A DNA stretch of 64,000 nucleotides from Amycolatopsis tolypomycina. Its GTDB lineage: Bacteria; Actinomycetota; Actinomycetes; Mycobacteriales; Pseudonocardiaceae. Positions 1 through 7,986 of this stretch are shown piece after piece (the stretch's first letter is position 1; each line of letters begins with the position of its first letter). The DNA is taken from assembly GCF_900105945.1 (NCBI RefSeq), contig NZ_FNSO01000004.1:868001-932000 (forward strand). The letters run 5' to 3'. Made by a program: the position numbers and the translations under genes. The notes beneath the pieces are model-generated. The model did no database searches, was not told the origin of the DNA, and worked only from the letters and a program-made list of their open reading frames with translations.

Positions 1-336
1 GCGCAGGCCCTCGCGGAAGATCGCGTCGAGGTACTTCGCCACCGTGCCGTGGTACAGCACGTCCGGTGGGGGTGCGTCCGGCAGGCCCAGCTCGACCGTG
101 ACGCTGTGGCCCTGGCTCGCGCGGATGCGCGTGCCCGTTTCGTCGTACGCGAACCGGCGCTTGTTGTTCTTCTCGACGACTTCGTCGAGTTCCGCGCGGG
201 TGATCGACAGCGCGCGCACGAGGGTGTCGACCGCCACCCAGCCGCCGGGGGCGAGGGTCAGGCCGAGGGCGGCGGGATCGTGGCGCAGGTGCCGCGACAT
301 CCGCTTCGAAAGGCGGATCAGTTCTTTTTCGTTCAT
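1..336 (-). CDS. kptA: RNA 2'-phosphotransferase (Tpt1/KptA), C-terminus cut off by the window edge
   Basis: The 112 visible codons give the N-terminal part of a KptA/Tpt1 enzyme. The family moves a 2'-phosphate from RNA to NAD+ and is best known from tRNA splicing. Its bacterial role is unclear, since bacteria lack the tRNA ligase that makes this phosphate. Seen in the sequence: the N-terminal LSKRMSRHLRHDPAALGL helix motif with the family Arg and His, a GWVAVDTL strand, the IRASQGHSV motif and LYHGT. The ATG at 336 gives the usual N-terminus; upstream TTs of a normal spacer lie before soxR, which points the same way and starts 496 bases further on. The 3' end lies beyond base 1. Confidence 0.85.
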   Translation of the reverse strand, partial: MNEKELIRLSKRMSRHLRHDPAALGLTLAPGGWVAVDTLVRALSITRAELDEVVEKNNKRRFAYDETGTRIRASQGHSVTVELGLPDAPPPDVLYHGTVAKYLDAIFREGLR

Positions 337-370
337 TGCCTCCCCAGCATCCTCCCCGCGCGCAACCGGT

Positions 371-832
371 TTAGATGCCGCCTTCGACCGCGGGACGCAG
401 TTTGCTCGCGCCCGGCCCGAAGCGGGCCAGCTCGTCGTCGTTGTTGTACAGCGCGCAGCTGCGCAGGGACAGGCACCCGCAGCCGACGCAGCCGGTGAGC
501 CGGTCGCGAAGCCGTTGCAGGGCGTCGATCCGCGCGTCGAGCTCGTGCTGCCAGTCGCGGGACAGGCGCGCCCAGTCCGCCTTCGTCGGGGCGTGGTCCG
601 CCGGCAGTGTCGCCAAGGCCGAACTGATGTCCTCGAGCGAGAGCCCGACCCGTTGCGCGGCGCGGATGAACGCGATCCGGCGCAGCACCGAACGCGCGTA
701 GCGGCGCTGGTTGCCCGCCGAGCGCTCCGAACTGATCAGCCCCTTCTCCTCGTAGAACCGCAGTGCCGTGTGCGGAACCCCGCTGCGTTCCGCCACCTGT
801 CCGATGCTGAGATGTTCAGCGAGCCTGGTCAC
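371..832 (-). CDS. soxR: Redox-sensitive MerR-family activator SoxR
   Basis: This is a 153-residue SoxR, a dimeric [2Fe-2S] transcription factor that reacts to redox-cycling compounds. Residues 8-39 form the MerR winged helix-turn-helix (LSIGQVAERSGVPHTALRFY) and residues 41-70 continue the DNA-binding region. A dimerisation helix follows. Cys115, Cys118, Cys120 and Cys126 form the CX2CXCX5C cluster motif, within CVGCGCLSLRSC. It starts with GTG at 832 and diverges from a split transketolase. A SoxR-type operator lies at 852-869 in the 52-base gap. In actinomycetes SoxR is reported to respond to secreted redox-active metabolites, so the likely regulon includes the divergent genes. Confidence 0.95.
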   Translation of the reverse strand: MTRLAEHLSIGQVAERSGVPHTALRFYEEKGLISSERSAGNQRRYARSVLRRIAFIRAAQRVGLSLEDISSALATLPADHAPTKADWARLSRDWQHELDARIDALQRLRDRLTGCVGCGCLSLRSCALYNNDDELARFGPGASKLRPAVEGGI

Positions 833-847
833 CAGGTCAGGCTATCC

Positions 848-878
848 TTGACTTCGAGTTTAGTCGAGGTTGCATCGT
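848..878 (+). promoter_or_regulatory. SoxR-type promoter with operator between -35 and -10
   Basis: A -35 TTGACT (848-853) is followed after 19 bases by a weak -10 CATCGT (873-878). A 19-base spacer is the hallmark of MerR-family promoters. Between them, 852-869 reads CTTCGAGTTTAGTCGAGG, matching 13 of 18 positions of the SoxR box CCTCAAGTTAACTTGAGG. Transcription would start at about 884-885, on the A of the ATG at 885, giving a leaderless mRNA for the transketolase. Assignment to SoxR is by position and match; not tested. Confidence 0.7.
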
Positions 879-884
879 CGGTTC

Positions 885-1577
885 ATGACCACGATGACCG
901 AACGGGGCTACGCCGACCTGCCCCGGCTGATCTCCTTGATGACCGGCGACGAAAAGCACCACGGCGCCGCGGAGTCCACATTGGACGTCCTGTGGGTGCT
1001 CTACGACCGCGTGCTCGACGTCACGCCCGCGAACTTCCGCGAGCCCGGCCGCGACCGTTTCCTGCTGTCCAAAGGGCACGGGCCGATGGCGTACTACGCG
1101 GTGCTCACCGCGAAGGGGTTCATCGCCGAAGCGGAACTGGCGACGTGGGGCGACGCGGTGTCGCGGCTGGGCTACCACCCCGACCGGCGGCGCGTCCCGG
1201 GCGTCGAAATATCCAGCGGTTCGCTCGGTCACGGCCTGCCGATCGCGTTCGGCACCGCGCTCGGCCTGCGTGCCCGCGGCCTGACGGACGCGAAGGTCGT
1301 GACGCTCGTCGGTGACGCCGAGCTGGACGAGGGCTCGAACCACGAGGCGATCGTCGTCGCGGCGCGCGAAGGCCTGGAAAACCTGACCACCGTGGTGATC
1401 GACAACCAGTCGTCGACGCGCGGCTGGCCGGACGGCATCGCCCGCCGCTTCGCCGTCGAAGGCTGGGAGACGCGCACGGTGTCCGGCCGCGACCACGACG
1501 CGCTGTACGACGCCTTCACCGCACCCCACCCCGGGCGGCCGCTGGCCGTGGTCGCCGTCGTCGAACCCAAGGAGTGA
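885..1577 (+). CDS. Transketolase, N-terminal (pyrophosphate-binding) subunit
   Basis: The 230 residues match the N-terminal half of a two-chain transketolase. With the next gene it would move a C2 ketol unit between sugar phosphates using thiamine diphosphate. Visible motifs are KGHGPMAYYAVL, GSLGHGLPIAFG and the thiamine-diphosphate motif GDAELDEGSNHEA...VIDN. Starts are possible at TTG 870, ATG 885 and ATG 894; I chose 885 because the SoxR-type promoter predicts transcription from that base. The C-terminal subunit follows after two bases beyond the stop, with its ribosome site AAGGAG overlapping this gene's end. SoxR control would tie it to redox stress, possibly for NADPH or sugar-phosphate rebalancing or for a specialised ketol transfer. 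Confidence 0.88.
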   Translation: MTTMTERGYADLPRLISLMTGDEKHHGAAESTLDVLWVLYDRVLDVTPANFREPGRDRFLLSKGHGPMAYYAVLTAKGFIAEAELATWGDAVSRLGYHPDRRRVPGVEISSGSLGHGLPIAFGTALGLRARGLTDAKVVTLVGDAELDEGSNHEAIVVAAREGLENLTTVVIDNQSSTRGWPDGIARRFAVEGWETRTVSGRDHDALYDAFTAPHPGRPLAVVAVVEPKE

Positions 1578-1579
1578 CC

Positions 1580-2473
1580 ATGCTGCCGATGCGGGAAACC
1601 TTCCTCGCCGCCACCGAACGGATCGTCGACGCCGACCCGGACGTCGCGGTCGTGCTGGCCGACATCTCGGCGGCACAGCTCGCCGACGTCGCGCGGCGGC
1701 ACCCGGACCGGGTGATCAACGTCGGGATCCGCGAGCAGCTGCTGGTCAGCACGGGCGCCGGGCTGGCGCTCGCGGGCCTGCGGCCGATCGTGCACACGTT
1801 CCCGTCGTTCCTGGTCGAGCGAGCCTTCGAGCAGATCAAGCTGGACTTCTCGCACCAGGAGACCGGCGGGGTGCTGGTGTCGTGGGGAGCGTCGTACGAC
1901 ATGTCGACGGCGGGGCGCACGCACCAGTCCCCGGGCGACGTCGCGCTGATCGATTCCCTGCCGGGCTGGACGGTCCACGTACCGGGCCACCCGGCGGAGG
2001 CCGAGCGCCACCTGCTGGAGTCGATCCCCGGCGACGACCGCGTCTACCTGCGGCTTTCGGCGCAGGAAAACGCTTCCCCGCACCTGGGAGTGGGCTTCAC
2101 CCGCGTGCGCCAGGGGTCTCGCGGCGTCGTGGCGGCGGTGGGCCCGGTGCTGGACCGCGTACTGCGGGCGACGGCGGGCCTGGACGTGACGGTGCTGTAC
2201 GCGTCGACGATCCGCCCGTTCGACGCGGCCGGCCTGCGGTCGGCGGTGCTTTCGGCCGCGCCTTCGGTGGTGCTGGTGGAGCCGTACCTGGCGGGGACGT
2301 CGGCGGCGTGGGTGGCGGAGGCACTTTCGGACGTACCGCACCGGCTGCGGTCGCTGGGGGTGCGGCGGGATGCGGAGGTGAGGATGTACGGGGGGATCGC
2401 GGACCACGATCTGGCGCACGGCTTGGACGCCGGGTCGCTGGGGTTGTCGATCAGGGAGTTCTTGGGGGAGTAG
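1580..2473 (+). CDS. Transketolase, C-terminal subunit
   Basis: At 297 residues this is the pyrimidine-binding and C-terminal domain half of a split transketolase. It carries the GIREQ motif (VINVGIREQLLVSTGAGLAL) with the Glu that activates the thiamine cofactor, and the YDMSTAGRTHQSPGDVALI loop. AAGGAG at 1569-1574, inside the end of the preceding gene, is five bases before the ATG. The GTG at 1574 overlaps that ribosome site and is unlikely. The two chains are translationally coupled. Split transketolases occur in both primary and secondary metabolism, and the substrate here cannot be told. Its last 23 bases overlap the convergent membrane gene. Confidence 0.88.
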   Translation: MLPMRETFLAATERIVDADPDVAVVLADISAAQLADVARRHPDRVINVGIREQLLVSTGAGLALAGLRPIVHTFPSFLVERAFEQIKLDFSHQETGGVLVSWGASYDMSTAGRTHQSPGDVALIDSLPGWTVHVPGHPAEAERHLLESIPGDDRVYLRLSAQENASPHLGVGFTRVRQGSRGVVAAVGPVLDRVLRATAGLDVTVLYASTIRPFDAAGLRSAVLSAAPSVVLVEPYLAGTSAAWVAEALSDVPHRLRSLGVRRDAEVRMYGGIADHDLAHGLDAGSLGLSIREFLGE

Positions 2474-3572
2474 GAGCGGTACTGCCGGTGTCGGCACCCG
2501 GGTGTTCGTAACGCAGATTCACGTCGCTTCCGGCAATCAAGTGCATCAGTTTGAGGTTGTTATCGCGTTCTTCTTCAGTGTCCCAGGGAAGCTTCACGTG
2601 GAGGCTTTCGTAGAGCCTGAAGCGGTTGAGGTCGAGCACTGTGCCCACTGTGGCCATGTATTGGTCGGCCGCTGCAACGGCCGCGCGGTAGGCGATCCAC
2701 GCGAGCAGGTACGGAGCGATCGTGGCGAGGAGCCACCAGCGGTCGGTCAGCAGCGCTGCCGCCGATTCCACGGTGGCGAGCAAAGCGACAACGCAGAGCC
2801 GGATCGAGGTATCCATCTGTTGCCGGGTGTCCTGCAGATAACTCAAGTGCAGTTCCGGAGCGACAAGGGCGATGTGCGGCGCAGCGCGGATGGCGTCCAG
2901 TCCGTACTGCGTGCCGATCCGGTCTTCGGCGGATCGTAGCGCGTTGCCCAGCCGGGTGGGCATCATCCGGCGGCTGGCCGGGTAGCGTTCGAGCTGGTGC
3001 GGGATCGACTCCAACGCAGCGTGTGCCCCGCTTGCGGCGTGTGCTCTCTTGTCGGGGAGCAGCTTCAGGAGCTCCTTGCGGAACTCGGAGTCTTCCATGG
3101 TGGCGGGATCTTTGACCGTATCAGGGTCGGTAGCGAGTCCGGTCCGGTAATTGCGCACGAGGATTTTCCGCAGCACGCGTTCACGTTGCCGGTCGAGCCG
3201 CTTTCGGCGGGCGTTGAGCCGGGCTCGTTTTTTGCGGTAATGCGTGATGCGCACGCGTAGCAGAACCGTGGCAACCCGCGAGCTTCCCCAATAGCCTTCG
3301 AGCAAGCGGGTCATTCCGAGCTGCAGAGGGTGCAGGAACAGCGCAAAGGTCACAGTCGCCAGCAAGATCCAGGCGTAACCGCTGAAGCTAACTGTGGTGA
3401 GCGCATCGGCCAGCTTCTTCGGATCCGGCTCGCCCGACCACGCCCCGCTGGCGACGAGGACGACGCTCCAAGCTGCGAGGAACAGTGCGGGCAGGAGGCT
3501 CACGAGGCTGAAGTATCGTCCGATCCGGGCGCCCGCGTTGAGCGCGACATCGGTCAGCGACGGTGTCGTCAT
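2451..3572 (-). CDS. Four-helix membrane protein of unknown function
   Basis: I do not recognise this 373-residue protein. Two hydrophobic segments lie near the N-terminus (about residues 21-43 and 65-86). A very basic stretch follows (RKKRARLNARRKRLDRQRER, about 113-132), then a long soluble middle region. A second hydrophobic pair (about 255-300) and an acidic, soluble C-terminus complete it. The layout suggests an inner-membrane protein with cytoplasmic domains between two hairpins. ATG at 3572 overlaps the stop of the small upstream gene (ATGA), so the two are coupled. The 3' end overlaps the transketolase by 23 bases. Family function is unknown; a role in stress or defence is only speculation. 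Confidence 0.75.
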   Translation of the reverse strand: MTTPSLTDVALNAGARIGRYFSLVSLLPALFLAAWSVVLVASGAWSGEPDPKKLADALTTVSFSGYAWILLATVTFALFLHPLQLGMTRLLEGYWGSSRVATVLLRVRITHYRKKRARLNARRKRLDRQRERVLRKILVRNYRTGLATDPDTVKDPATMEDSEFRKELLKLLPDKRAHAASGAHAALESIPHQLERYPASRRMMPTRLGNALRSAEDRIGTQYGLDAIRAAPHIALVAPELHLSYLQDTRQQMDTSIRLCVVALLATVESAAALLTDRWWLLATIAPYLLAWIAYRAAVAAADQYMATVGTVLDLNRFRLYESLHVKLPWDTEEERDNNLKLMHLIAGSDVNLRYEHPGADTGSTAPTPPRTP

Positions 3573-3778
3573 GGCAGGAGACGGTCTTCTTTGGCGACGT
3601 AATGTCCATACTTTTCGCAGAAGAAGCCGTCGGGCTCCTTGACCAGGTACTCGCGCGGGTGCTTGGGGCAGCGACCCTGCCCGCCGTCCTCGCCTTGCCC
3701 CGGCAGATGCACAGGGGACTTGTCTGAACTGAGCGCGGCGAGACCGAAGATGAGCCGAAGTCTGCGCATCCGCCTCAC
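3569..3778 (-). CDS. Small zinc-ribbon-like protein, coupled to the membrane gene
   Basis: A 69-residue protein with a basic, hydrophobic N-terminus (RRLRLIFGLAALS) and a Cys/His pattern Cys37-X2-His40 and Cys54-X4-His59 (CPKHPREYLV...FFCEKYGHYV), which could bind one zinc ion. GTG at 3778 has GGAGG six bases upstream; an internal ATG at 3769 lacks a site this good. The stop overlaps the start of the four-helix membrane gene, so the pair is probably one unit. Function unknown. A plausible guess is a small partner of the membrane protein. Confidence 0.6.
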   Translation of the reverse strand: MRRMRRLRLIFGLAALSSDKSPVHLPGQGEDGGQGRCPKHPREYLVKEPDGFFCEKYGHYVAKEDRLLP

Positions 3779-4020
3779 CCCGCCCTCCAGGATCCGACCA
3801 TGTTAGGTCAGCATTCAGGCCCAGTCGAGGTGTGCGGAACGAGGTGGGGATGGGGTTTTCGCCCTGGGTGGTGCCTCCCGTCGGGATCGTGGTCGTCGCT
3901 GTGGCCGGGGTGTTCGGGGCGTCGTGGGCCTGGCTGGCTGTCGGGGTGCTTGCCGGGGCCGGGGTCGGGTGGGTGGGACGGCTCGTTCTCAGGGAGGCTC
4001 GGGCCGCTAGCGTCACCGGC

Positions 4021-4446
4021 ATGCCATCGATCCGGCCCATCGTGCTCGCCGTCATCCGGCGGGGGGACGCCCTTCTCGTGTTCGAAGCGCACGATGATGT
4101 CAAGGACCAGACCTTCTACCGGCCGCTCGGGGGTGGGATCGAGTTCGGTGAATACGCCGAAGCCGCCCTTGTGCGTGAGTTCCTCGAGGAGCTCGGCGCC
4201 GAGATCGCCGTCGGTGAACGGCTTGGCGTGCTCGAGAACGTCTTCGACTGGCGGGACCAGCCCGGGCACGAGATCGCCTTCGTCTTCGCCGCCGAGTTCG
4301 TCGACGAGCGCTTCTACCGGCGCGAAGCCATGAAGATCATCGACGACCCCGCCACCGCGCGCTGGGTCGACGTCCGGGACTTCCGGGACGGTGGCAAGAT
4401 CCTCTACCCCGAAGGGCTCATCGGGCTCCTCTCAGCGGATCAGTGA
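4021..4446 (+). CDS. Nudix hydrolase
   Basis: A 141-residue Nudix enzyme, expected to split a nucleoside diphosphate linked to another group. The Nudix box is at GGGIEFGEYAEAALVREFLE followed by ELGAEI and fits GX5EX7REUXEEXGU. ATG at 4021 sits seven bases after TAGCGT (4008-4013), the spacing of a leaderless promoter, and gives the family's usual N-terminus (MPSIRPIVLAVI). The frame is also open upstream to about 3832, with a possible ATG at 3850 after GAGG, which would add two hydrophobic helices. The substrate is unknown. The end overlaps the convergent NIPSNAP gene by 15 bases. Confidence 0.85.
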   Translation: MPSIRPIVLAVIRRGDALLVFEAHDDVKDQTFYRPLGGGIEFGEYAEAALVREFLEELGAEIAVGERLGVLENVFDWRDQPGHEIAFVFAAEFVDERFYRREAMKIIDDPATARWVDVRDFRDGGKILYPEGLIGLLSADQ

Positions 4447-4977
4447 CCGCGACGTCGGGACCAGCTCGAACGACGACTCCGACGCGGTCCGGCCGAACCA
4501 CACCGAAAACGGCCCGTCCGTGCGGACCGGCAGCCGCGGGAACGTGTTCGGGGACGGCTCCGTCTCGAACGCCGCGAACGCCGACTCGGGCGCCGGTGAA
4601 GAACCAGGGGAGATCGTGACGTGCACGCCCGCGCCCGGTGGTGGCGCCGCCAGGCCGCGGCGGACCGGGCGCAGCAACAGCACGTTGTCCGAGTCGGCCA
4701 TCGTCGCGTTCGCCGCCGCGCGGTGGGCCTTCCAGACCGGGCCGGAGTAGAACTCCTCCAGCGCCGCCTTGCGCTCGGGCATCGAGCGGAATCCGCGCAG
4801 CCACACGAACTCGTCCGGCGACGCCCGCGCGCGGAAGAGCCCGAACAGGTGCGCGCCCGCCGCCTCCTGCGGCTCGACGAATTCGCGCTCGAACAGCTCG
4901 ATCAGCTCGTCGCGCCGCCCCGGGTGCAGGGTGTAGCGACGGAGCTCCAAAACGGTTTCGAAGTCGGTTGACGTCAT
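4432..4977 (-). CDS. NIPSNAP-family protein
   Basis: 181 residues. The N-terminal part (VLELRRYTLHPGRRDELIELFEREFVEPQEAAGAHLFGLFRA) is a NIPSNAP-type dimeric alpha/beta-barrel fold, with WLRGF and a following helix. The C-terminal half is Pro- and Ser-rich and less typical. NIPSNAP proteins have no single known reaction. ATG at 4977 is preferred over the longer open frame to 5007 because it begins the conserved ELRRYTL domain closely. It is downstream of the acyl-CoA dehydrogenase on the other side of a 37-base gap, in the same direction. Confidence 0.78.
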   Translation of the reverse strand: MTSTDFETVLELRRYTLHPGRRDELIELFEREFVEPQEAAGAHLFGLFRARASPDEFVWLRGFRSMPERKAALEEFYSGPVWKAHRAAANATMADSDNVLLLRPVRRGLAAPPPGAGVHVTISPGSSPAPESAFAAFETEPSPNTFPRLPVRTDGPFSVWFGRTASESSFELVPTSRSLIR

Positions 4978-5014
4978 ACCGCGCACGCTAGCGGCCACCA
5001 CCGACAAAAACGGA

Positions 5015-6187
5015 TCAGCGGAACGCCGGCAGCCCCGTCACGGCCTGGCCGAGGGACAGCGCGTGCATCTCCTCGGTGCCCTCGTACGTCAGCACCGTCT
5101 CGAGGTTCGCCATGTGCCGCATCACCGGGTACTCCAGCGAAATCCCGTTGGCGCCCAGCATCGACCGGGCCGTCCTGGCCACGTCCAGCGCCGACCGGAC
5201 GTTCGCCAGCTTCCCGAAGCTGACGTGGTTGTGGTGCAACTGCCCGGCGTCCTTCAAGTGCCCGATCTGCAGCGCCACCAGCCCCGCGCGGTTGACCTCG
5301 ACGACCAGGTCGGCGAGCTTGCGCTGGGTCAGCTGGAACCCGGCCAGTGGCTTCCCGAACTGCGACCGCGAGAGCGTGTACTCCAACGCCGCTTCGTAGC
5401 ACGCGCGCGCCGCGCCGACGACGCCGAACAGGATGCCGTAGCGGGCTTCGTTCAGGCAGGACAGGGGCCCGCGCAGGCCGCGGACCTCGGGGAACGCCGC
5501 CGACGACGGCAGCCGGACGCCGTCGAGCACCAGCTCCGCCGTCAGCGACGCCCGCAGCGACAGCTTGTGCTTGACCTCGTTCGCGGTGAAGCCCGGCGTC
5601 GACGTCGGGACGACGAAGCCGCGGATCCCGTCGTCGGTCTGCGCCCAGACGACGGCGACGTCGGCGACGGTCCCGTTGGTGATCCACATCTTCGTGCCCG
5701 AGAGCACCCAGTCGGCGCCGTCGCGCACCGCGCGCGTCCGCATCGAGCCCGGGTCGCTGCCCGCATCCGGCTCGGTCAGCCCGAAGCAGCCCAGCGCCTC
5801 GCCGGTGGCCATCCGCGGCAGCCACTCCTGCCGCTGCTCTTCGCTGCCCCACCGGTGGATCGCGTACATCGCCAGCGACCCCTGCACCGAGACGAAGCTG
5901 CGCAGCCCCGAGTCGACGGCCTCGAGCTCGCGGCAGGCGATGCCGTAGGCGACGGCGCTGGTGCCGGCGCAGCCGTAGCCCTCCAGGTGCATGCCGAGCA
6001 GGCCGAGCGAGCCGAAGCCCTTCGCCAGCTCCGCGGCGGGGAGTGCGCCCGTTTCGTACCAGTCGGCGACGTGGTCGAGCAGGTGGTCCTTCGCGTACGC
6101 GCGGACGGCGTCGCGGATGGCGCGTTCCTCCTCGGCGAGCCCGGCGTCGAGGTCGAGGAAGTCGTGCGGATCAGGGGCACTGGACAT
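5015..6187 (-). CDS. gcdH: Acyl-CoA dehydrogenase, glutaryl-CoA dehydrogenase type
   Basis: A 390-residue FAD enzyme that fits glutaryl-CoA dehydrogenase (oxidative decarboxylation to crotonyl-CoA in lysine and tryptophan breakdown). Visible are GCFGLTEPDAGSDPGSMRTR for flavin and substrate binding, SGTKMWITNG, the LTQRKLADLVVEV helix and LGANGISLEY. TYEGTEEMHALSLGQAVTG carries the likely catalytic Glu in the position used by this subfamily. Start ATG at 6187 gives normal family length; the frame upstream adds only 11 residues. Other acyl-CoA dehydrogenases are possible, but the C-terminal motif favours GCDH. Confidence 0.85.
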   Translation of the reverse strand: MSSAPDPHDFLDLDAGLAEEERAIRDAVRAYAKDHLLDHVADWYETGALPAAELAKGFGSLGLLGMHLEGYGCAGTSAVAYGIACRELEAVDSGLRSFVSVQGSLAMYAIHRWGSEEQRQEWLPRMATGEALGCFGLTEPDAGSDPGSMRTRAVRDGADWVLSGTKMWITNGTVADVAVVWAQTDDGIRGFVVPTSTPGFTANEVKHKLSLRASLTAELVLDGVRLPSSAAFPEVRGLRGPLSCLNEARYGILFGVVGAARACYEAALEYTLSRSQFGKPLAGFQLTQRKLADLVVEVNRAGLVALQIGHLKDAGQLHHNHVSFGKLANVRSALDVARTARSMLGANGISLEYPVMRHMANLETVLTYEGTEEMHALSLGQAVTGLPAFR

Positions 6188-6235
6188 GAGGACTCCCGGA
6201 GGACGCGTCGATGCGGCCACCGCAGGAAACCACAG

Positions 6236-6412
6236 TCAGGCGTCTGTTCTCCGCGTGGCGTTCGTCACGCGCGCGGCAGACGCGCCGGGCGTGCACCGGG
6301 GCCGGGTCTGCTGGCGCGGGATCAGCAGCTCGCTGAACTGCGGAAACGGCACGCTTTCGATGTCGTCGCGCCAGGCGTGCAGCATCTGGGACAGCACATC
6401 GTCCTCGGCCAT
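6236..6412 (-). CDS. Small hypothetical protein
   Basis: A 58-residue reading frame ([22 protein letters not shown]...) with a good ribosome site, GGGAGG six bases before ATG 6412. The N-terminal 30 residues look like an amphipathic acidic helix; the tail is basic and polar ([19 protein letters not shown]). I do not recognise it. It fills the gap between gcdH and the divergent hisH promoter. The ribosome site and codon bias support it, but its short length keeps confidence low. Confidence 0.45.
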   Translation of the reverse strand: MAEDDVLSQMLHAWRDDIESVPFPQFSELLIPRQQTRPRCTPGASAARVTNATRRTDA

Positions 6413-6572
6413 CTTCGCCTCCCTGGCGTCCGGTCGTGGCGGCTGAAGGCACACGATCGGGTGACTTGATACCCGGTGTGCGGGACGGTCAAACGGGCTT
6501 CTCCAAGATTTTTCCGGTCGTCGACCGTCGTGTGGCAGGCCTATTCGGTCGAAGGTCGCCGGGCGCTGCGGC

Positions 6573-6578
6573 TACGCT
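6573..6578 (+). promoter_or_regulatory. Leaderless -10 element for hisH
   Basis: TACGCT ends seven bases before the GTG at 6586. This TANNNT-N7-start spacing puts the transcription start on the start codon. There is no Shine-Dalgarno site, which also supports a leaderless mRNA. Confidence 0.65.
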
Positions 6579-6585
6579 GGGTGGC

Positions 6586-7212
6586 GTGTCTCGTGTGGTG
6601 ATCCTCGACTACGGTTCCGGCAACCTCCGCTCCGCCGAACGCGCCGTCGCGCGCGCCGGGGCCGACGTCGAGGTCACCGCCGACCCGCATGCCGCCGTCG
6701 AAGCCGACGGCCTGGTCGTGCCCGGTGTCGGCGCCTACTCCGCCTGCATGGCGGGGCTGCTGGACGTGCAGGGGCACCGGATCATCGGCAAGCGCCTGGC
6801 CGGCGGCCGTCCGGTGCTCGGCATCTGCGTCGGCATGCAGATCCTCTTCTCCCGCGGCGTCGAGCACGGCGAGGAGACCGAGGGCACCGGCGAGTGGCCC
6901 GGCGTCGTCGACCGGCTGCACGCCGACGTCCTGCCGCACATGGGCTGGAACACCGTGCGCGCGCCCGCGGACTCGCAGCTGTTCGCCGGGCTCGACCCGG
7001 ACGAGCGGTTCTACTTCGTCCACTCCTACGCCGCGCGCCGGTGGGAGCTCGACGGCCTGGTCGGCCAGGAGCCGAAGGTCACCTGGGCCCACCACGGCGA
7101 GGACTTCGTCGCCGCGGTCGAGAACGGGCCGCTGTGGGCCACCCAGTTCCACCCGGAGAAGTCCGGCGACGCCGGGGCGCACCTGCTGCGCAACTGGCTG
7201 GCGACCCTCTGA
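6586..7212 (+). CDS. hisH: Imidazole glycerol phosphate synthase, glutaminase subunit HisH
   Basis: 208 residues, the usual HisH length. The subunit hydrolyses glutamine and passes ammonia to HisF for imidazole ring closure in histidine synthesis. Motifs: [11 protein letters not shown], the oxyanion/nucleophile region GICVGMQ with the catalytic Cys, and FHPEKSGD with the catalytic His and Glu. GTG at 6586 is chosen because the family begins VILDYG and the leaderless promoter fits. priA follows after 36 bases. hisF, its partner, is 8.3 kb away beyond an inserted block, so the his genes are split here. Confidence 0.96.
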   Translation: MSRVVILDYGSGNLRSAERAVARAGADVEVTADPHAAVEADGLVVPGVGAYSACMAGLLDVQGHRIIGKRLAGGRPVLGICVGMQILFSRGVEHGEETEGTGEWPGVVDRLHADVLPHMGWNTVRAPADSQLFAGLDPDERFYFVHSYAARRWELDGLVGQEPKVTWAHHGEDFVAAVENGPLWATQFHPEKSGDAGAHLLRNWLATL

Positions 7213-7235
7213 CCGGGTGATCCGGGGCGCCGCCC

Positions 7236-7241
7236 TAGAGT
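7236..7241 (+). promoter_or_regulatory. Leaderless -10 element for priA
   Basis: TAGAGT is followed by exactly seven bases and the GTG of priA at 7249. It lies in the 36-base gap after hisH, so priA can be transcribed separately from hisH. Confidence 0.65.
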
Positions 7242-7248
7242 TACCCGC

Positions 7249-7986
7249 GTGACTTTCACGCTGCTTCCCGCCGTTGATGTGGCCGATGGCCAGGCTGTGC
7301 GACTCGTCCAGGGCGAGGCCGGCACCGAGACCTCCTATGGCAGCCCGCTGGAGGCGGCGCTCGCCTGGCAGCGCGACGGCGCCGAGTGGATCCACCTGGT
7401 CGACCTCGACGCCGCCTTCGGCAAGGGCAGCAACCGCGAGCTGCTCGCCGAGGTCGTCGGCACGCTCGACGTCCAGGTCGAGCTGTCCGGCGGCATCCGC
7501 GACGACGCGTCCCTGAAGGCCGCACTGGACACCGGCGCCCGCCGGGTCAACCTCGGCACCGCCGCGCTCGAGGACCCGGAGTGGACGAGCCGGGTCATCG
7601 GTGAGTACGGCGACCGCGTCGCGATCGGCCTCGACGTGCGGATCACCGAAGCCGGCCACCGGCTGTCGGCCCGCGGCTGGACCTCCGACGGCGGCGACCT
7701 GTGGGACGTCCTCGAGCGCCTCGACCGCGACGGCGCGTCCCGCTACGTCGTCACCGACGTCAGCAAGGACGGCACGCTGCGCGGCCCGAACCTCGAGCTG
7801 CTGCGTGACGTCGTCGCCCGCACCGACGCGCCGGTGATCGCGTCCGGCGGGGTGTCGAGCGTGGCCGACCTGGTCGCGCTGGCGGGCCTGGCGTCCGACG
7901 GCGTCGAGGGGTCGATCGTCGGCAAGGCGCTGTACGCCGGGGCGTTCACGCTGCCGGAGGCGCTCGCCGCGGTCGCGAAGGTCTAG
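7249..7986 (+). CDS. priA: Phosphoribosyl isomerase A (bifunctional HisA/TrpF)
   Basis: A 245-residue (beta/alpha)8 isomerase. In actinobacteria PriA performs the HisA step (ProFAR to PRFAR) and the TrpF step (phosphoribosylanthranilate to CdRP). No separate trpF is present in the trp cluster in this window, which agrees. Seen: the N-terminal acid in [40 protein letters not shown] with the second catalytic acid, and IASGGVSS at the phosphate site. Its TAG stop (7984-7986) lies in a CTAG that was duplicated by the IS element next door. The coding region is intact. Confidence 0.95.
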   Translation: MTFTLLPAVDVADGQAVRLVQGEAGTETSYGSPLEAALAWQRDGAEWIHLVDLDAAFGKGSNRELLAEVVGTLDVQVELSGGIRDDASLKAALDTGARRVNLGTAALEDPEWTSRVIGEYGDRVAIGLDVRITEAGHRLSARGWTSDGGDLWDVLERLDRDGASRYVVTDVSKDGTLRGPNLELLRDVVARTDAPVIASGGVSSVADLVALAGLASDGVEGSIVGKALYAGAFTLPEALAAVAKV

